NCBI RefSeq assembly: GCF_015354055.1
Contig: NZ_JACHTM010000004.1
Location: 248,001-312,000, forward strand
Direction of reading: 5' to 3'
DNA length: 64,000 bases
From: Thermaurantiacus tibetensis
Lineage (GTDB): Bacteria; Pseudomonadota; Alphaproteobacteria; Sphingomonadales; Sphingomonadaceae
The notes beneath the pieces are model-generated. The model saw only the letters and a list, made by a program, of their open reading frames with translations. It did no database searches and was not told the origin of the DNA. Shown here in pieces: positions 51,293-60,084 of this stretch. The position numbers and the translations under genes are program-made. Numbering within the stretch: position 1 is the stretch's first letter; each line of letters starts with the position of its first letter.

Positions 51293-51910
51293 ATGGTCGA
51301 GCTCATCACCGCGACGAACCGGGATGCCCGCGCCGGCCTGCTGCGCGGCATGCACGCCGACCGCAAGGCGGTCTTCGTCGACCGGCTCAAGTGGCAGGTG
51401 CCGGTCGTCGACGACCGCTACGAGATGGACGAGTTCGACACCGAGCACGCCCTCTACCTCGTCGCGGCGGACCCTTCGAGCGGCATGCACCTCGGCTCGG
51501 TCCGCCTGCTGCCGACCACCCGCCGCCACCTCCTCGGCGACATCTTCCCCATGCTCGTCGATGGCGACGTGCCCCGCGGGCCCGACGTCCTCGAGGTCAC
51601 CCGGCTGTGCACCTCGCCGCTCCTTGCCGACTGGGAGGCGCACAACGCGGTGCGCGAGCGGCTGGCAACCGCCCTCATCGAATATGCGCTCGTCGCTGGA
51701 ATCACCCGCTACACCATGGTGACCCACATGGCCTACCTCTCGCAGCTTCTTTCGACCGGCTGGGACGTGGAGCCGCTCGGCCTGCCCAAGGAGATCGGCG
51801 GCCAGCTGCTCGGCGCGCTCATGGTCACGGTGAAGCCCGAGACGCTCACCCTCTTCCGGGCACGGTTCGCCCTGCCCGACCAGGTCCTGAGGCTCGACCT
51901 CAGCCGCTAA
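51293..51910 (+). CDS. LuxI-type acyl-homoserine-lactone synthase
   Basis: A 205-residue autoinducer synthase. RKAVFVDRLKWQVP and DDRYEMDEFD cover the invariant Arg, Phe, Trp and Asp residues of the LuxI active site; GSVRLLPTTRRHLLGDIFPML and VLEVTRLCTSP (the ExxR) follow. It joins an acyl chain to S-adenosylmethionine to make an AHL signal. ATG 51293 is chosen: GGAGG lies about 8 nt upstream and the core begins at once. No luxR gene is in the window. An NfrB-like gene follows after a hairpin-rich 236-bp gap, suggesting a link between signalling and surface glycan. Confidence 0.92.
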   Translation: MVELITATNRDARAGLLRGMHADRKAVFVDRLKWQVPVVDDRYEMDEFDTEHALYLVAADPSSGMHLGSVRLLPTTRRHLLGDIFPMLVDGDVPRGPDVLEVTRLCTSPLLADWEAHNAVRERLATALIEYALVAGITRYTMVTHMAYLSQLLSTGWDVEPLGLPKEIGGQLLGALMVTVKPETLTLFRARFALPDQVLRLDLSR

Positions 51911-51920
51911 GGGGGCCGCT

Positions 51921-52041
51921 GGTTTCATGCGGCGATTTCCGACCCTGCGCTGCATGAAGCCATCCGGTTCCCCGGACGCTCCGGGGCTGGTTCCCCCAGG
52001 AGAGGCACGGCCCTCCCCGTGCACTCCCCCCTGGCAGCCCC
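51921..52041 (+). other. Hairpin-rich intergenic region between luxI and the nfrB-like gene
   Basis: Several stems lie in succession: GGTTTCATGC (51921-51930) with GCATGAAGCC (51952-51961); CCCCGGA (51970-51976) with TCCGGGG (51980-51986); and a GCACGG/CCGTGC stem near 52005-52022. GGGGCTG (51983-51989) can instead pair with CAGCCCC (52035-52041), excluding the second stem. No T-run follows. It could be a regulatory leader, a terminator/attenuator or a small RNA. Confidence 0.4.
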
Positions 52042-52146
52042 GGGGCGTCCACCCCTCCTCCCGCCAGGAGAGCCGCGGCCGCGGCGCCTGACCATGCCCC
52101 GCCCCGCCGTACCGCAGGCAGCGAGGCGCCGCCCGGAGTGCCTCCG

Positions 52147-53553
52147 GTGACGGCGCTCGCGGCCGAGCCCTTCCTGCCGCTCCTCGCCCTCCTCGCCGTT
52201 CTCGTGCGCGAGTCGCTCTGGCTCACCGGCCTTCTCGTCGCCGCGAACGCCCTCGACGATCTCGCCATCGATGCCCTTGCGCCCTTCGCCCACCTCGCCG
52301 CCCGGCTGGCGCCAAGGCCGCCGCCCCCGGCCTCCCCGGGCCGCTTCGCCATCCTCGTCCCCGCCTGGGACGAGGCGGCGGTCATCGGGCCGATGCTCCG
52401 CGCCACCCTCGCCCGGCTCGACCACCCGGACTACCGGATCTTCGTCGGCGTCTACCCGAACGACCCGGCCACGGCGGAGGCGGTCGCCGCGGTGGCCCGG
52501 GAGGACGCGCGCGTCACCGCCGTCGTCACCAGCCGCCCGGGCCCCACCACCAAGGCCGACTGCCTCAACCACCTCTGGCGCGCGGCCGACGACGAGTCGC
52601 GAACGAGCGGCCGGCCGTTCCGCGCCGTCGTCCTCCACGACGCCGAAGACATGGTCGATCCGCAGGAGCTCGCCGTCCTCGACCGCGCGCTGGCCCGCGC
52701 CGACATGGTCCAGCTTCCCGTCGTCCCCCTCGTCGACCCGGGGGAGTTCCTCGTCAGCGGCCACTATCTCGACGAGTTCGCAAGCGCCCACGCCCGCGAT
52801 CTCGTGGTCCGCACCTTGCTGCGCGCCCCCGTGCCGAGCGCCGGGGTCGGCACCGCCATCGCCATGCACGCCCTGCGCCGGCTCGAGGGGCCCGCCCGCG
52901 CCCCCTTCGACGCAGCCAGCCTCACCGAGGACTATGAGCTCGGCCACCGCCTGCACCGCCTCGGCTTCCGCGCCGTCCTCGTGCGCGAGCGGGCCGCGGG
53001 CCGCCTCGTCGCAGTGCGCAGCTACTTCCCCGCAACACTTCCCGCCGCCGTCCGCCAGAAGGACCGCTGGCTCAGGGGCATCGCGCTTGCCGGCTGGGAC
53101 CGGCTCGGCTGGAGCGGCGGGCCGGCCGCGCGCTGGATGCTGCTGCGCGACCGCAAGACCATCGCGACCGCCGTGCTCGCGCTCGCCACCTATGCCGCGC
53201 TCGGCGCCGCCCTCCTCTGGCAGGGGCTTGCCCTCCTCCTCGGCCTGCCCGCAGGCGCCATCCCCGGCGTCACTGACGACCCGGCGCTCGCGCCCCTGCT
53301 CGCCGTCCTTGCCCTGGTGCTCGCCTGGCGCCTTCTCCTCCGTGCGCTCTTCGCCTGGCGGGTCGCGGGCCCCGTGCAGGCCATGCTCGCCATCCCCCGC
53401 GCACCGGTCGGCAACCTCGTCAACGCGCTTGCTGCGCTGCGCGCCTTCCGCCTCTATGCCGAGGAAGTGCGGTCCGGCCGCGGCCGCCCCTGGGAGAAGA
53501 CCGCCCACCGCTTCCCCGAAGCAGCGGCTGCACTGGGCGAGGCCCGTGGCTGA
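52147..53553 (+). CDS. NfrB-like membrane glycosyltransferase
   Basis: A 468-residue processive-type GT2. N-terminal helices, then FAILVPAWDEAAVIGPML (about 68-85), TTKADCLNHLW, the DxD-like VVLHDAEDMVDP, the acceptor acid in LTEDYELGHRLHRLGF and QKDRWLRGI (QxxRW), followed by about four C-terminal helices. It matches the glycosyltransferase part of NfrB, which makes the phage N4 glycan receptor in E. coli. The C-terminal c-di-GMP-sensing MshEN part of E. coli NfrB is absent. GTG 52147 has GGAG 8 nt upstream; GTG 52138 is possible. It overlaps the next gene by 8 bp. Confidence 0.85.
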   Translation: MTALAAEPFLPLLALLAVLVRESLWLTGLLVAANALDDLAIDALAPFAHLAARLAPRPPPPASPGRFAILVPAWDEAAVIGPMLRATLARLDHPDYRIFVGVYPNDPATAEAVAAVAREDARVTAVVTSRPGPTTKADCLNHLWRAADDESRTSGRPFRAVVLHDAEDMVDPQELAVLDRALARADMVQLPVVPLVDPGEFLVSGHYLDEFASAHARDLVVRTLLRAPVPSAGVGTAIAMHALRRLEGPARAPFDAASLTEDYELGHRLHRLGFRAVLVRERAAGRLVAVRSYFPATLPAAVRQKDRWLRGIALAGWDRLGWSGGPAARWMLLRDRKTIATAVLALATYAALGAALLWQGLALLLGLPAGAIPGVTDDPALAPLLAVLALVLAWRLLLRALFAWRVAGPVQAMLAIPRAPVGNLVNALAALRAFRLYAEEVRSGRGRPWEKTAHRFPEAAAALGEARG

Positions 53554-54880
53554 AGAGGCCCCCCGCGCCGGCGCCGCGCTCCGCCTCTACCAGGTGGTCG
53601 GCATCCTCGCGCTCGGCTGGGCGGCCGGCCGCCTCCCCGAGTGGCTTGCGGCCCGTACCAGCGAGGAAGCGCGGCTCCGGGCGCTCGTCGGGGGCAGCCC
53701 GGCGGCGCCGGCCGCCCCTGCCTCCGGCGCCTCCGCCGACGAGGTGGCCGCCATCGCCGCCGAGGTCGCGGCCCGGGTCGCAAGCGAGACGGTCGCGCGC
53801 CTGGTTGCCGCCGGCTGGGGCCCGGCCGGCCCCGCTCCGGTCCCGGCCGGCCCCGCCCCCGGCCCCGCCGCCCGCCCGGCCGAGGCGGTGGTGCGCATCG
53901 TCCACGAGGTGCCGCGCCAGGCTGCCGCGCCCGGCTGGAGCCTTCCTCCCATGGCCGCACCCGCAGCCCCCGCATCGGCTGGCCCCGCGGCTGCCGACGC
54001 CGCTCCGGCGCTGCTCGCCGAAGCCGCGCCCGCCGCCCCGGCGCGCCCGGCCGCCGCGCGCGACGAGGCCTTCCGGCTCGCCAGCGAAGGCTATGCCGCG
54101 CTCCGGGCGGGGGACCGCCGCGCCGCCGCCGACGGCCTTGCCCGGGCGCTCGCGCTCGACCCGGCCGCCCCCCAGGCCTCGGCCTGGGCGGCCGACCTGC
54201 GCACGCTGCGCCGGCGGCTGTCATTCGGAGTCTACGCGCTCGCCCGCGAGGGCGCCCAGGGCGATGCGGTCGCCGCCACTCCGGTCCTCGGCAGCACGCA
54301 GACGGGCGCGCTCGCGGGCTGGACGCTCGACCCGCTCGCCCGCCGCCGCGTGACCGCCTTCGCCCGCGTCGCCACCGGCTCGGATGCGCGCGGCCGGCTC
54401 GACCCCGAGACCGCCGAGGCCGCCGTCGGCGTCCGCGTCGACCCCTTGCCCCGCGTTCCCGTCCACGTCGCCGTCGAGCGGCGCATCGCGCTTGGCGCCT
54501 TCGGCCGCAACGCCTGGTCGGCGCGGCTTGCCGGCGGCACCGCCCGCCAGGTCTCGGCGCTGGGCCGGCCGGTCGAGCTCAGCGTCTACGGCGAGGGCGG
54601 GGTGGTCGGCTTCGGCCCGGCCGACCTCTACGGCGGCGGCGAGGCAACGGCGCTCGCCCCGCTCGTCTCGCTCGACCGCATCCGCCTGTCCGCCGGGGTG
54701 GGCGGCTGGGCGAGCGGCCAGGAAGGGTTCATCACCTCCCACCGGGTGGACGTCGGGCCGATGCTGAAGCTCGGCTTCGCCAACACCCCGGTCTCGGCCC
54801 GGCTCGACTATCGGGTGAAGGTGGCGGGCAACGCCGCCCCGGGCTCGGGCCTCGCGCTCACCATCGCCGGGGACTTCTAG
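53546..54880 (+). CDS. NfrA-like envelope protein (C-terminal domain type)
   Basis: A 444-residue protein. A membrane helix near residues 10-30, a long Ala/Pro-rich linker (about 50-170), one TPR-like unit (AFRLASEGYAALRAGDRRAAADGLARALALDP), then from about 225 a beta-rich domain (SFGVYALAREG, ALAGWTLDP, VGGWASGQEGF, ending LTIAGDF). This final part resembles the C-terminal domain of phage N4 adsorption protein A (NfrA), the outer-membrane partner of NfrB. E. coli NfrA is far longer with many TPRs. GTG 53546 lies inside the nfrB-like gene end. It probably secretes or anchors the glycan made by its neighbour. Confidence 0.65.
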   Translation: MAEEAPRAGAALRLYQVVGILALGWAAGRLPEWLAARTSEEARLRALVGGSPAAPAAPASGASADEVAAIAAEVAARVASETVARLVAAGWGPAGPAPVPAGPAPGPAARPAEAVVRIVHEVPRQAAAPGWSLPPMAAPAAPASAGPAAADAAPALLAEAAPAAPARPAAARDEAFRLASEGYAALRAGDRRAAADGLARALALDPAAPQASAWAADLRTLRRRLSFGVYALAREGAQGDAVAATPVLGSTQTGALAGWTLDPLARRRVTAFARVATGSDARGRLDPETAEAAVGVRVDPLPRVPVHVAVERRIALGAFGRNAWSARLAGGTARQVSALGRPVELSVYGEGGVVGFGPADLYGGGEATALAPLVSLDRIRLSAGVGGWASGQEGFITSHRVDVGPMLKLGFANTPVSARLDYRVKVAGNAAPGSGLALTIAGDF

Positions 54881-55632
54881 CCCGCGCCGCGCCCCGCCGC
54901 GTCCGGCGTCACCCCTTCGCCCGCTTCCCCCAGGCCCGCATCTCCCGCCCGCCGGTTCCGCCGCGCCGCAAGTCCCTTCAGCACCTCGCGGGTGAACAGC
55001 TCGCCGATGAGGGCGATGAGAAGCCCAAGGCCGCGCTCGGCCATGTCGGCGGCCTTCTCCTCGTCCACCCGGGGGCCGGTCAGCCGGAAGAAGTCGCGCA
55101 CCTGCGCCTCGGCCAGCCAGCGCATGGCGGCGAGGTAGCGCTTCAGACCGTCCTGGGCGTAGCCGGCCTCGCGGTTGAACCCGAGGCGCGAGAGGTCGGC
55201 GATGAGCCTCAGGATCCGCGCATCGCGCGGCGAGACGGTGCCGTCGTCCGCCACCTCGACGATTCCGCCGGCCGCAAGCTCGGCCAGCTCCTCGGCGCCG
55301 CCCGGCATGTCGGCGAGGATGGCGCGCGCGTCCTCGCGCGCGCCGGCCAGCTCGAGCCGCGCGCGCAGCAGCGCGTCCACGTGGGGCAGGATGTCGGGGC
55401 TGTCCCAGCCGGCCTCGGGCGGCGCGTCGAGCAGCACGCGGATGACGCCGAGCGGCAGGAACCGGTCCTCGCGCAGCCGGCGGATGGCGAGCAGCCGAGT
55501 CAGATGCTCCTCGCCGTAGAGCGCGGCGTTGCGCGCGGTCCTCACCGGCTCGGGCAGCAGCCCCTCGCGGATGTAGAAGCGGATGGTCTCCCGCCCGATC
55601 CCGGAGGCGCGCTCGAGGTCACGCATGCGCAT
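54877..55632 (-). CDS. MerR-family transcriptional regulator
   Basis: A 251-residue regulator. The N-terminal winged helix is MRMRDLERASGIGRETIRFY followed by IREGLLPEPVR and LTRLLAIRRLREDRFLPLGVIR, as in MerR proteins. A long helical effector region follows (about 95-240), with no Cys cluster for metals, so it belongs to the ligand-type MerR group. ATG 55632 or 55626 could start it. Its stop overlaps the convergent NfrA-like gene by 4 bp. It lies just downstream of glpK on the same strand with 33 bp between. Its target is unknown. Confidence 0.88.
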   Translation of the reverse strand: MRMRDLERASGIGRETIRFYIREGLLPEPVRTARNAALYGEEHLTRLLAIRRLREDRFLPLGVIRVLLDAPPEAGWDSPDILPHVDALLRARLELAGAREDARAILADMPGGAEELAELAAGGIVEVADDGTVSPRDARILRLIADLSRLGFNREAGYAQDGLKRYLAAMRWLAEAQVRDFFRLTGPRVDEEKAADMAERGLGLLIALIGELFTREVLKGLAARRNRRAGDAGLGEAGEGVTPDAAGRGAG

Positions 55633-55665
55633 GGGGGCCAGCCTAGCAGCCGCCGCAGGCCCCGG

Positions 55666-57225
55666 CTACGCGCCCGGCCGCGGCCCGCCCGCCACGTCCC
55701 CGCCCGCCACGTCCCCGCCCGCCACGTCCCCGCCCGCCACGTCCCCGCCGGCGCGGATCCCGGCCAGCACCTGCGCAACCGCCCGCCGCCAGCCCGCCCG
55801 CCGCGCCGCGCGCGCCGCCCTATCCGCCGCCGGCCGGAACCGGCGGTCGGTCCTCACCATCCGCGCCGCCGCGGTCGCAAGGTCGGGCACGAGCCCCGCG
55901 CCCACCGCCGCCAGCATCGCCGCGCCCAGCGCGGTCGTCTCCACCGTCTCGGGGCGCACCACCTCGAGGCCGGTCGCATCGGCAAGATCCTGGCAGAGCC
56001 AGTCGTTCGCCACCATGCCCCCGTCCACCTTGAGGACCGAGGGCGACACGCCGTCGCGGGCGAACGCCTCGACGAGGTCGGCCGTCTGGTTCCCCATCGC
56101 CTCGAGGACGGCGCGGGCAAGGTGCGCCCGGCTGGTCGCCCCCGAGAGGCCAGTCAGAAGGCCGGTCGCCCGCGGCTCCCACCAGGGCGCCCCGAGGCCC
56201 GCGAAGGCAGGCACCAGGACCACGCCGCCCGAATCGGGCACGCTTGCCGCCAGCGCCTCGGTCTCGGCCGCGGTGCCGATGAGCCCCAGCCGGTCGCGCA
56301 GCCACTTGACCGCATCCCCGCCCACGAAGACGGAGCCCTCCAGCGCGAAGGCCGGCCCGCGCTCCGCGGCCGCCCGCGTCGCAAGCAGCCGGCTCGCGCT
56401 CCGCGGCACCGCGCCGCCGCTCGCCACCAGCAGGAAGATGCCGGTGCCGTAGGTGCTCTTGGCCTCGCCCGGCGCAAGGCAACCCTGGCCGACGGCCGCG
56501 GCCTGCTGGTCGCCTGCCACCCCGGTCACCGGGATCGCCTGCCCGCCGAGCCTGACCGTTGCGACCCGCCCGACCGAGGGGCGGATGGCGGGCAGCGCCG
56601 CGGCGGGCACGCTGAAGAGGTCGCAGAGCGCCGGGTCCCAGGCGCCAGCGGCGAGATCCATGAGGAGGGTGCGCGAGGCGTTGGTCGGGTCGGTCGCGTG
56701 CACCCGCTCCGCCGAGAGCGCGAAGAGAAGCCAGGAGTCGACGGTGCCGAGCGCGAGCCGGCCGGCCGCCGCCGCGGCCGCCACCTCCGGCACCTCGGCC
56801 AGCATCCATGCCCACTTGGTGGCCGAGAAATAGGGGTCGAGGAGGAGGCCGGTCCGTTCCTGCACCAGGGCCTCATGGCCGGCGGCGCGGAGCGCCTCGC
56901 AGCGGTCGGCCGTCCGCCGGTCCTGCCAGACGAGGGCGGGCGCAAGCGGCACACCCGTCTCCCGGTCCCAGGCAACCGCCGTCTCGCGCTGGTTGGCAAG
57001 CCCCACGGCGGCGATCGCCTCGGCGCCCACCTCGGCCACGACCGCCTCGGCGGCCTCGCGGGTCAGGTCGCGGATGGCGGCGGCATCGTGCTCCACCCAG
57101 CCGGGGGCGGGAAAGACCTGCGGCAGCGGGCGCGCGACCGATGCCACCACCCGGCCCGCGCGGTCGAAGGCCAGCGCGCGGGTCGAGGTGGTGCCGGAAT
57201 CGATCGCGAGCAGCAGCTTCGCCAT
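55666..57225 (-). CDS. glpK: Glycerol kinase with repeat tail
   Basis: A 519-residue FGGY kinase. LLLAIDSGTTSTRALAFDR (4-22), GLANQRETAVAWDRETG and ALVWQDRRTAD for glycerol binding, DPYFSATKWAWML, TNASRTLLMDL, VAGDQQAAAVGQGC, STYGTGIFLLV and KVDGGMVANDWLCQ. It phosphorylates glycerol to glycerol-3-phosphate. ATG 57225. The final 25 residues are four AGGDV-type pentapeptides encoded by 15-bp tandem repeats and are not part of the kinase fold. No glpF or glpD is nearby; the MerR gene follows. Confidence 0.95.
   Translation of the reverse strand: MAKLLLAIDSGTTSTRALAFDRAGRVVASVARPLPQVFPAPGWVEHDAAAIRDLTREAAEAVVAEVGAEAIAAVGLANQRETAVAWDRETGVPLAPALVWQDRRTADRCEALRAAGHEALVQERTGLLLDPYFSATKWAWMLAEVPEVAAAAAAGRLALGTVDSWLLFALSAERVHATDPTNASRTLLMDLAAGAWDPALCDLFSVPAAALPAIRPSVGRVATVRLGGQAIPVTGVAGDQQAAAVGQGCLAPGEAKSTYGTGIFLLVASGGAVPRSASRLLATRAAAERGPAFALEGSVFVGGDAVKWLRDRLGLIGTAAETEALAASVPDSGGVVLVPAFAGLGAPWWEPRATGLLTGLSGATSRAHLARAVLEAMGNQTADLVEAFARDGVSPSVLKVDGGMVANDWLCQDLADATGLEVVRPETVETTALGAAMLAAVGAGLVPDLATAAARMVRTDRRFRPAADRAARAARRAGWRRAVAQVLAGIRAGGDVAGGDVAGGDVAGGDVAGGPRPGA
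55686..55745. repeat. 15-bp tandem repeat (4 units) in the glpK 3' end
   Basis: Four exact copies of cgcccgccacgtccc. On the coding strand they produce repeated GGDVA pentapeptides at the C-terminus of glycerol kinase. Whole-unit changes keep the frame. Confidence 0.95.
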
Positions 57226-57326
57226 CACCGCGCTCCGCGGCGGCGGGCCGCAGCCGCTGGCCGCGCCGCATTGCAACGGCGGCCCCCCCGCCCTACAATC
57301 CGGCGTCCCGCTAGGACAGGAAGCCG

Positions 57327-59036
57327 ATGGCCGCGCCGGCAACAGTCAGCATTCGTGACGTCATCGCCTGGGCGCGCCCCATCCTCGGGGCAGACCGGGG
57401 GTTCGTCGCGCTTGCCCTCGTCTACGGCCTGGCGCTGAGCCTGCTGCTGCTCGCCACCCCCATCTCGGTGCAGATGCTCATCAACCAAGTGGCAACCGGG
57501 CTCGAGACTCCGCTGGTCGTGCTCAGCCTCGCGCTCCTCGGCCTTCTGCTGATCTGGGCTCTTCTGGCATCGCTGCAGACCTGGATCATGGAGATCTTCA
57601 AGCGGCGCTTCGCCGCCCGCCTCGTCGCCGAGGCCACGATCCGCGCGGTCCATGCCGAGAACCCCTTCTTCCTCGACTCTCGCCGGGCCGACGTCTTCAA
57701 CCGCTACTTCGAGATGATGACAGTGCACAAGTCGGTGCCGAGCCTTGTGGTCGGGGCCTTCACCGTCATCCTCCAGGCCGCCGTCGGGATCGTCGTCACG
57801 TCCTTCTACCACCCGTTCTTTCTCGTCTTCAACATCCTGTTCGTGCTCGCGCTCATCGCCATCTGGTCGGTCTTCCTGAGAGGCGCCATGCGCACGTCGA
57901 TCGAGGTCTGCCACCAGAAGTACCGCATCGCCCACTGGCTCGAGAGCGTCGGCGCGTCCGACGGCTTCTACAAGTCCGCGGCCCACATGGACTTCGCCTA
58001 CCAGCGCTCGGAGGCGCTCACCGCCGACTACATCGCCGCCCGTGTCCGCCACTTCCGCTGGAGCTTCCCGCAGACCATCGCGCTCTTCGTCCTCTACGCC
58101 GTCGCCTCGGCCGCGCTGCTTGCGCTCGGCGGCTGGCTCGTCATCCAGGAGCAGCTCTCGATCGGCCAGCTGGTCGCCGCCGAGCTCATCCTCGCGGGCG
58201 TTTTCTACGGCGCCGCCCAGCTCGGCCCCTACCTCGAGGACTTCTACGACCTCGTCGCCGGCCTCGAGGAGCTGAACCAGCTCTACGGCATCCGCCGCGA
58301 GCCAACCGAAGGGCGCAATGTCCTGCCGCCGGCGGACGCCACGCTCCGGCTTGTCGGCGTCCGCTTCGCCCACAGCTCCGGGCCGGTCGTCTTCGACTTC
58401 ACCGTCCCCGAGGGTGCGAAGCTCGTCGCCTCGGGCGACCCGGGCATGGAGCGGCTCCTCTCCCACCTGCTCAAGCGCCATGTCCGCCCCGAAAGCGGCC
58501 TCGTCACGCTCGGCGGAGTCGACATCGCGAGCCTCGACCGCGTGCGCCTGCGCACCGAGATCATCGTCCTCGACCGGCCGAACATGGTCGAGACCAGCAT
58601 CGAGTCCTATCTTTCGCTCTCCAACGTCAGCGGCGACCCGGCCGACATCACCGCCGCGCTCCGCCTCGTCGGCCTCGAGGACCGCATCGCCATGCTGCCC
58701 GACGGCATGCAGACCATGCTCTCGCCGACCGGCTGGCCGCTCAGCCTGCCCAAGACCATGCAGCTGAAGCTCGCCGCCGCCATCCTCTCGAAGCCGAAGA
58801 TCCTCGTGCTCTCGCCGGTCCTCGACATGGTCCCGGTCCACCGTCTCGAGGACGTGTTCCGCCACTTCGCCGCCACCCGCACCACCCTCATCTACTTCAC
58901 CAACCGCCCGGACGACGTCGCGCTCGACGGCTTCCTCTGGATCGGCCGCGAGCAGCAGACCCTCATGAAGGACCGCAGCGCCTTCGACCGGCTGCGCACC
59001 AGCGTGGGCAAGGGGCGCCGCCTTGTCGTTGCGTGA
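57327..59036 (+). CDS. Type 1 secretion-like ABC protein with degenerate ATPase domain
   Basis: A 569-residue protein with the ABC exporter layout: six helices from about residue 25 to 305, then an NBD-like domain. Every catalytic motif is lost. Walker A is ASGDPGMERLL with no GKS/T; the Q-loop position reads VLDRPNM; the signature is PLSLPKTMQLKLAAA instead of LSGGQ; Walker B is ILVLSPVLDMV without the Asp-Glu; and the H-loop is IYFTNRPDD. The surrounding fold (VTLGGVDIASLDRVRLRTEI, LPDGMQTMLSPTGW) is kept, so it is a maintained pseudo-ATPase and not decay. HlyD and TolC genes overlap downstream. There is no C39 peptidase domain. How it is energised is unknown. Confidence 0.85.
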   Translation: MAAPATVSIRDVIAWARPILGADRGFVALALVYGLALSLLLLATPISVQMLINQVATGLETPLVVLSLALLGLLLIWALLASLQTWIMEIFKRRFAARLVAEATIRAVHAENPFFLDSRRADVFNRYFEMMTVHKSVPSLVVGAFTVILQAAVGIVVTSFYHPFFLVFNILFVLALIAIWSVFLRGAMRTSIEVCHQKYRIAHWLESVGASDGFYKSAAHMDFAYQRSEALTADYIAARVRHFRWSFPQTIALFVLYAVASAALLALGGWLVIQEQLSIGQLVAAELILAGVFYGAAQLGPYLEDFYDLVAGLEELNQLYGIRREPTEGRNVLPPADATLRLVGVRFAHSSGPVVFDFTVPEGAKLVASGDPGMERLLSHLLKRHVRPESGLVTLGGVDIASLDRVRLRTEIIVLDRPNMVETSIESYLSLSNVSGDPADITAALRLVGLEDRIAMLPDGMQTMLSPTGWPLSLPKTMQLKLAAAILSKPKILVLSPVLDMVPVHRLEDVFRHFAATRTTLIYFTNRPDDVALDGFLWIGREQQTLMKDRSAFDRLRTSVGKGRRLVVA

Positions 59037-60084
59037 GGAAGACCTCGCCCGCTTCCCGACGCTCGCCGCGATCCGCACCCCCCGGATCGCCCGCGCAATC
59101 GCGGCGATGCTCGTCTTCGGCATCCTCGTGGTTGCCGCCTTCCTCGCCTTCGTGCCCTGGGTGCAGACTGCCTATGGGGAAGGCCGCATCACCACCCTCG
59201 ACCCGGCCGACCGGGTGCAGAACATCACCGCCCTGGTCCCCGGCCGAGTCGAGGAGTGGTATGTGCGCGAGGGCGAGCTTGTGGAGGCCGGGGATCCCAT
59301 CGTCCGCATCGTCGACACCGACCCCGCCATCATCGACCGGCTCGAGGCCGAGCGCTCCGAGGCGGAGGCCGAGATCCGCGCCGCCGAGCAGGCGGTCCGC
59401 ATCGCCCGGCTCGACGTCGAGCGCCAGCGCACCCTCGTCGCCGAGGGGCTCGCCGCCCCGCGCGACCTCGAGGCCGCGCAGCTTCGCGTCGCCGACCTCG
59501 AGGCCCGGGTCGCCCAGAGCCGCGCCAAGCTCCAGGGCATCGATGTGCGCATCAACCGCCTCTCGCTCCAGGTCGTCTCCGCCCCGCGCGACGGCCGCGT
59601 CCTCCAGATCCGCGCGCTCGACCAGGCCACCCTCGTCAAGGAAGGCGACGTGCTCGCCACCTTCGCGCCCCGCCAGGCCCAGCCCGTCGTCGAGCTCTTC
59701 GTCCAGGGGGTGGATGTCCCCCTCGTCGAGGCTGGGCGGCGCGTCCGCCTCCAGTTCGAGGGCTGGCCGGCCGTCCAGTTCTCCGGATGGCCCTCGATCG
59801 CCCGCGGCGTGTTCGACGGGGTGGTCTACGCAACCGACGACGCCGCCTCGCCCAACGGGCTCTACCGGGTTCTCGTGCTGCCGGCCGCGGACCGGCCGCC
59901 CTGGCCGAAGGAGCCCGCAATCCGCCTCGGCGCCCAGGTGAGGGGCTGGATCCTCATGGACACGGTCACGGTCGGCTTCGAGCTCTGGCGGCAGCTCAAC
60001 CGCTTCCCGCTGCAGGTCACCCGCTCGGTGAGCGAAGGCGGGCTCATCCCCGACGGAACCACCACGGCAGCCGATGGCGCCTGA
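59023..60084 (+). CDS. HlyD-family membrane fusion protein
   Basis: A 353-residue periplasmic adaptor. One helix near residues 25-45, a biotinyl-lipoyl-like half (VPGRVEEWYVREGELVEAGDPIVRI), a coiled coil at about 105-175 (RLEAERSEAEAEIRAAEQAV), the second half (SAPRDGRVLQIRALDQATLVKEGDVL) and a C-terminal beta domain. It should bridge the inner-membrane ABC-like protein to TolC. TTG 59023 is the start, with AAGGGG upstream, overlapping the previous gene by 14 bp. The tolC-like gene overlaps by 11 bp, so all three are translated together. Confidence 0.9.
   Translation: MSLREEDLARFPTLAAIRTPRIARAIAAMLVFGILVVAAFLAFVPWVQTAYGEGRITTLDPADRVQNITALVPGRVEEWYVREGELVEAGDPIVRIVDTDPAIIDRLEAERSEAEAEIRAAEQAVRIARLDVERQRTLVAEGLAAPRDLEAAQLRVADLEARVAQSRAKLQGIDVRINRLSLQVVSAPRDGRVLQIRALDQATLVKEGDVLATFAPRQAQPVVELFVQGVDVPLVEAGRRVRLQFEGWPAVQFSGWPSIARGVFDGVVYATDDAASPNGLYRVLVLPAADRPPWPKEPAIRLGAQVRGWILMDTVTVGFELWRQLNRFPLQVTRSVSEGGLIPDGTTTAADGA

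Noticed and set aside
57327-59036. Calling the ABC-like gene a pseudogene
   Set aside because: There is no stop or frameshift, the fold-defining residues remain, and both neighbours overlap it in a coupled operon; only the catalytic residues are gone.
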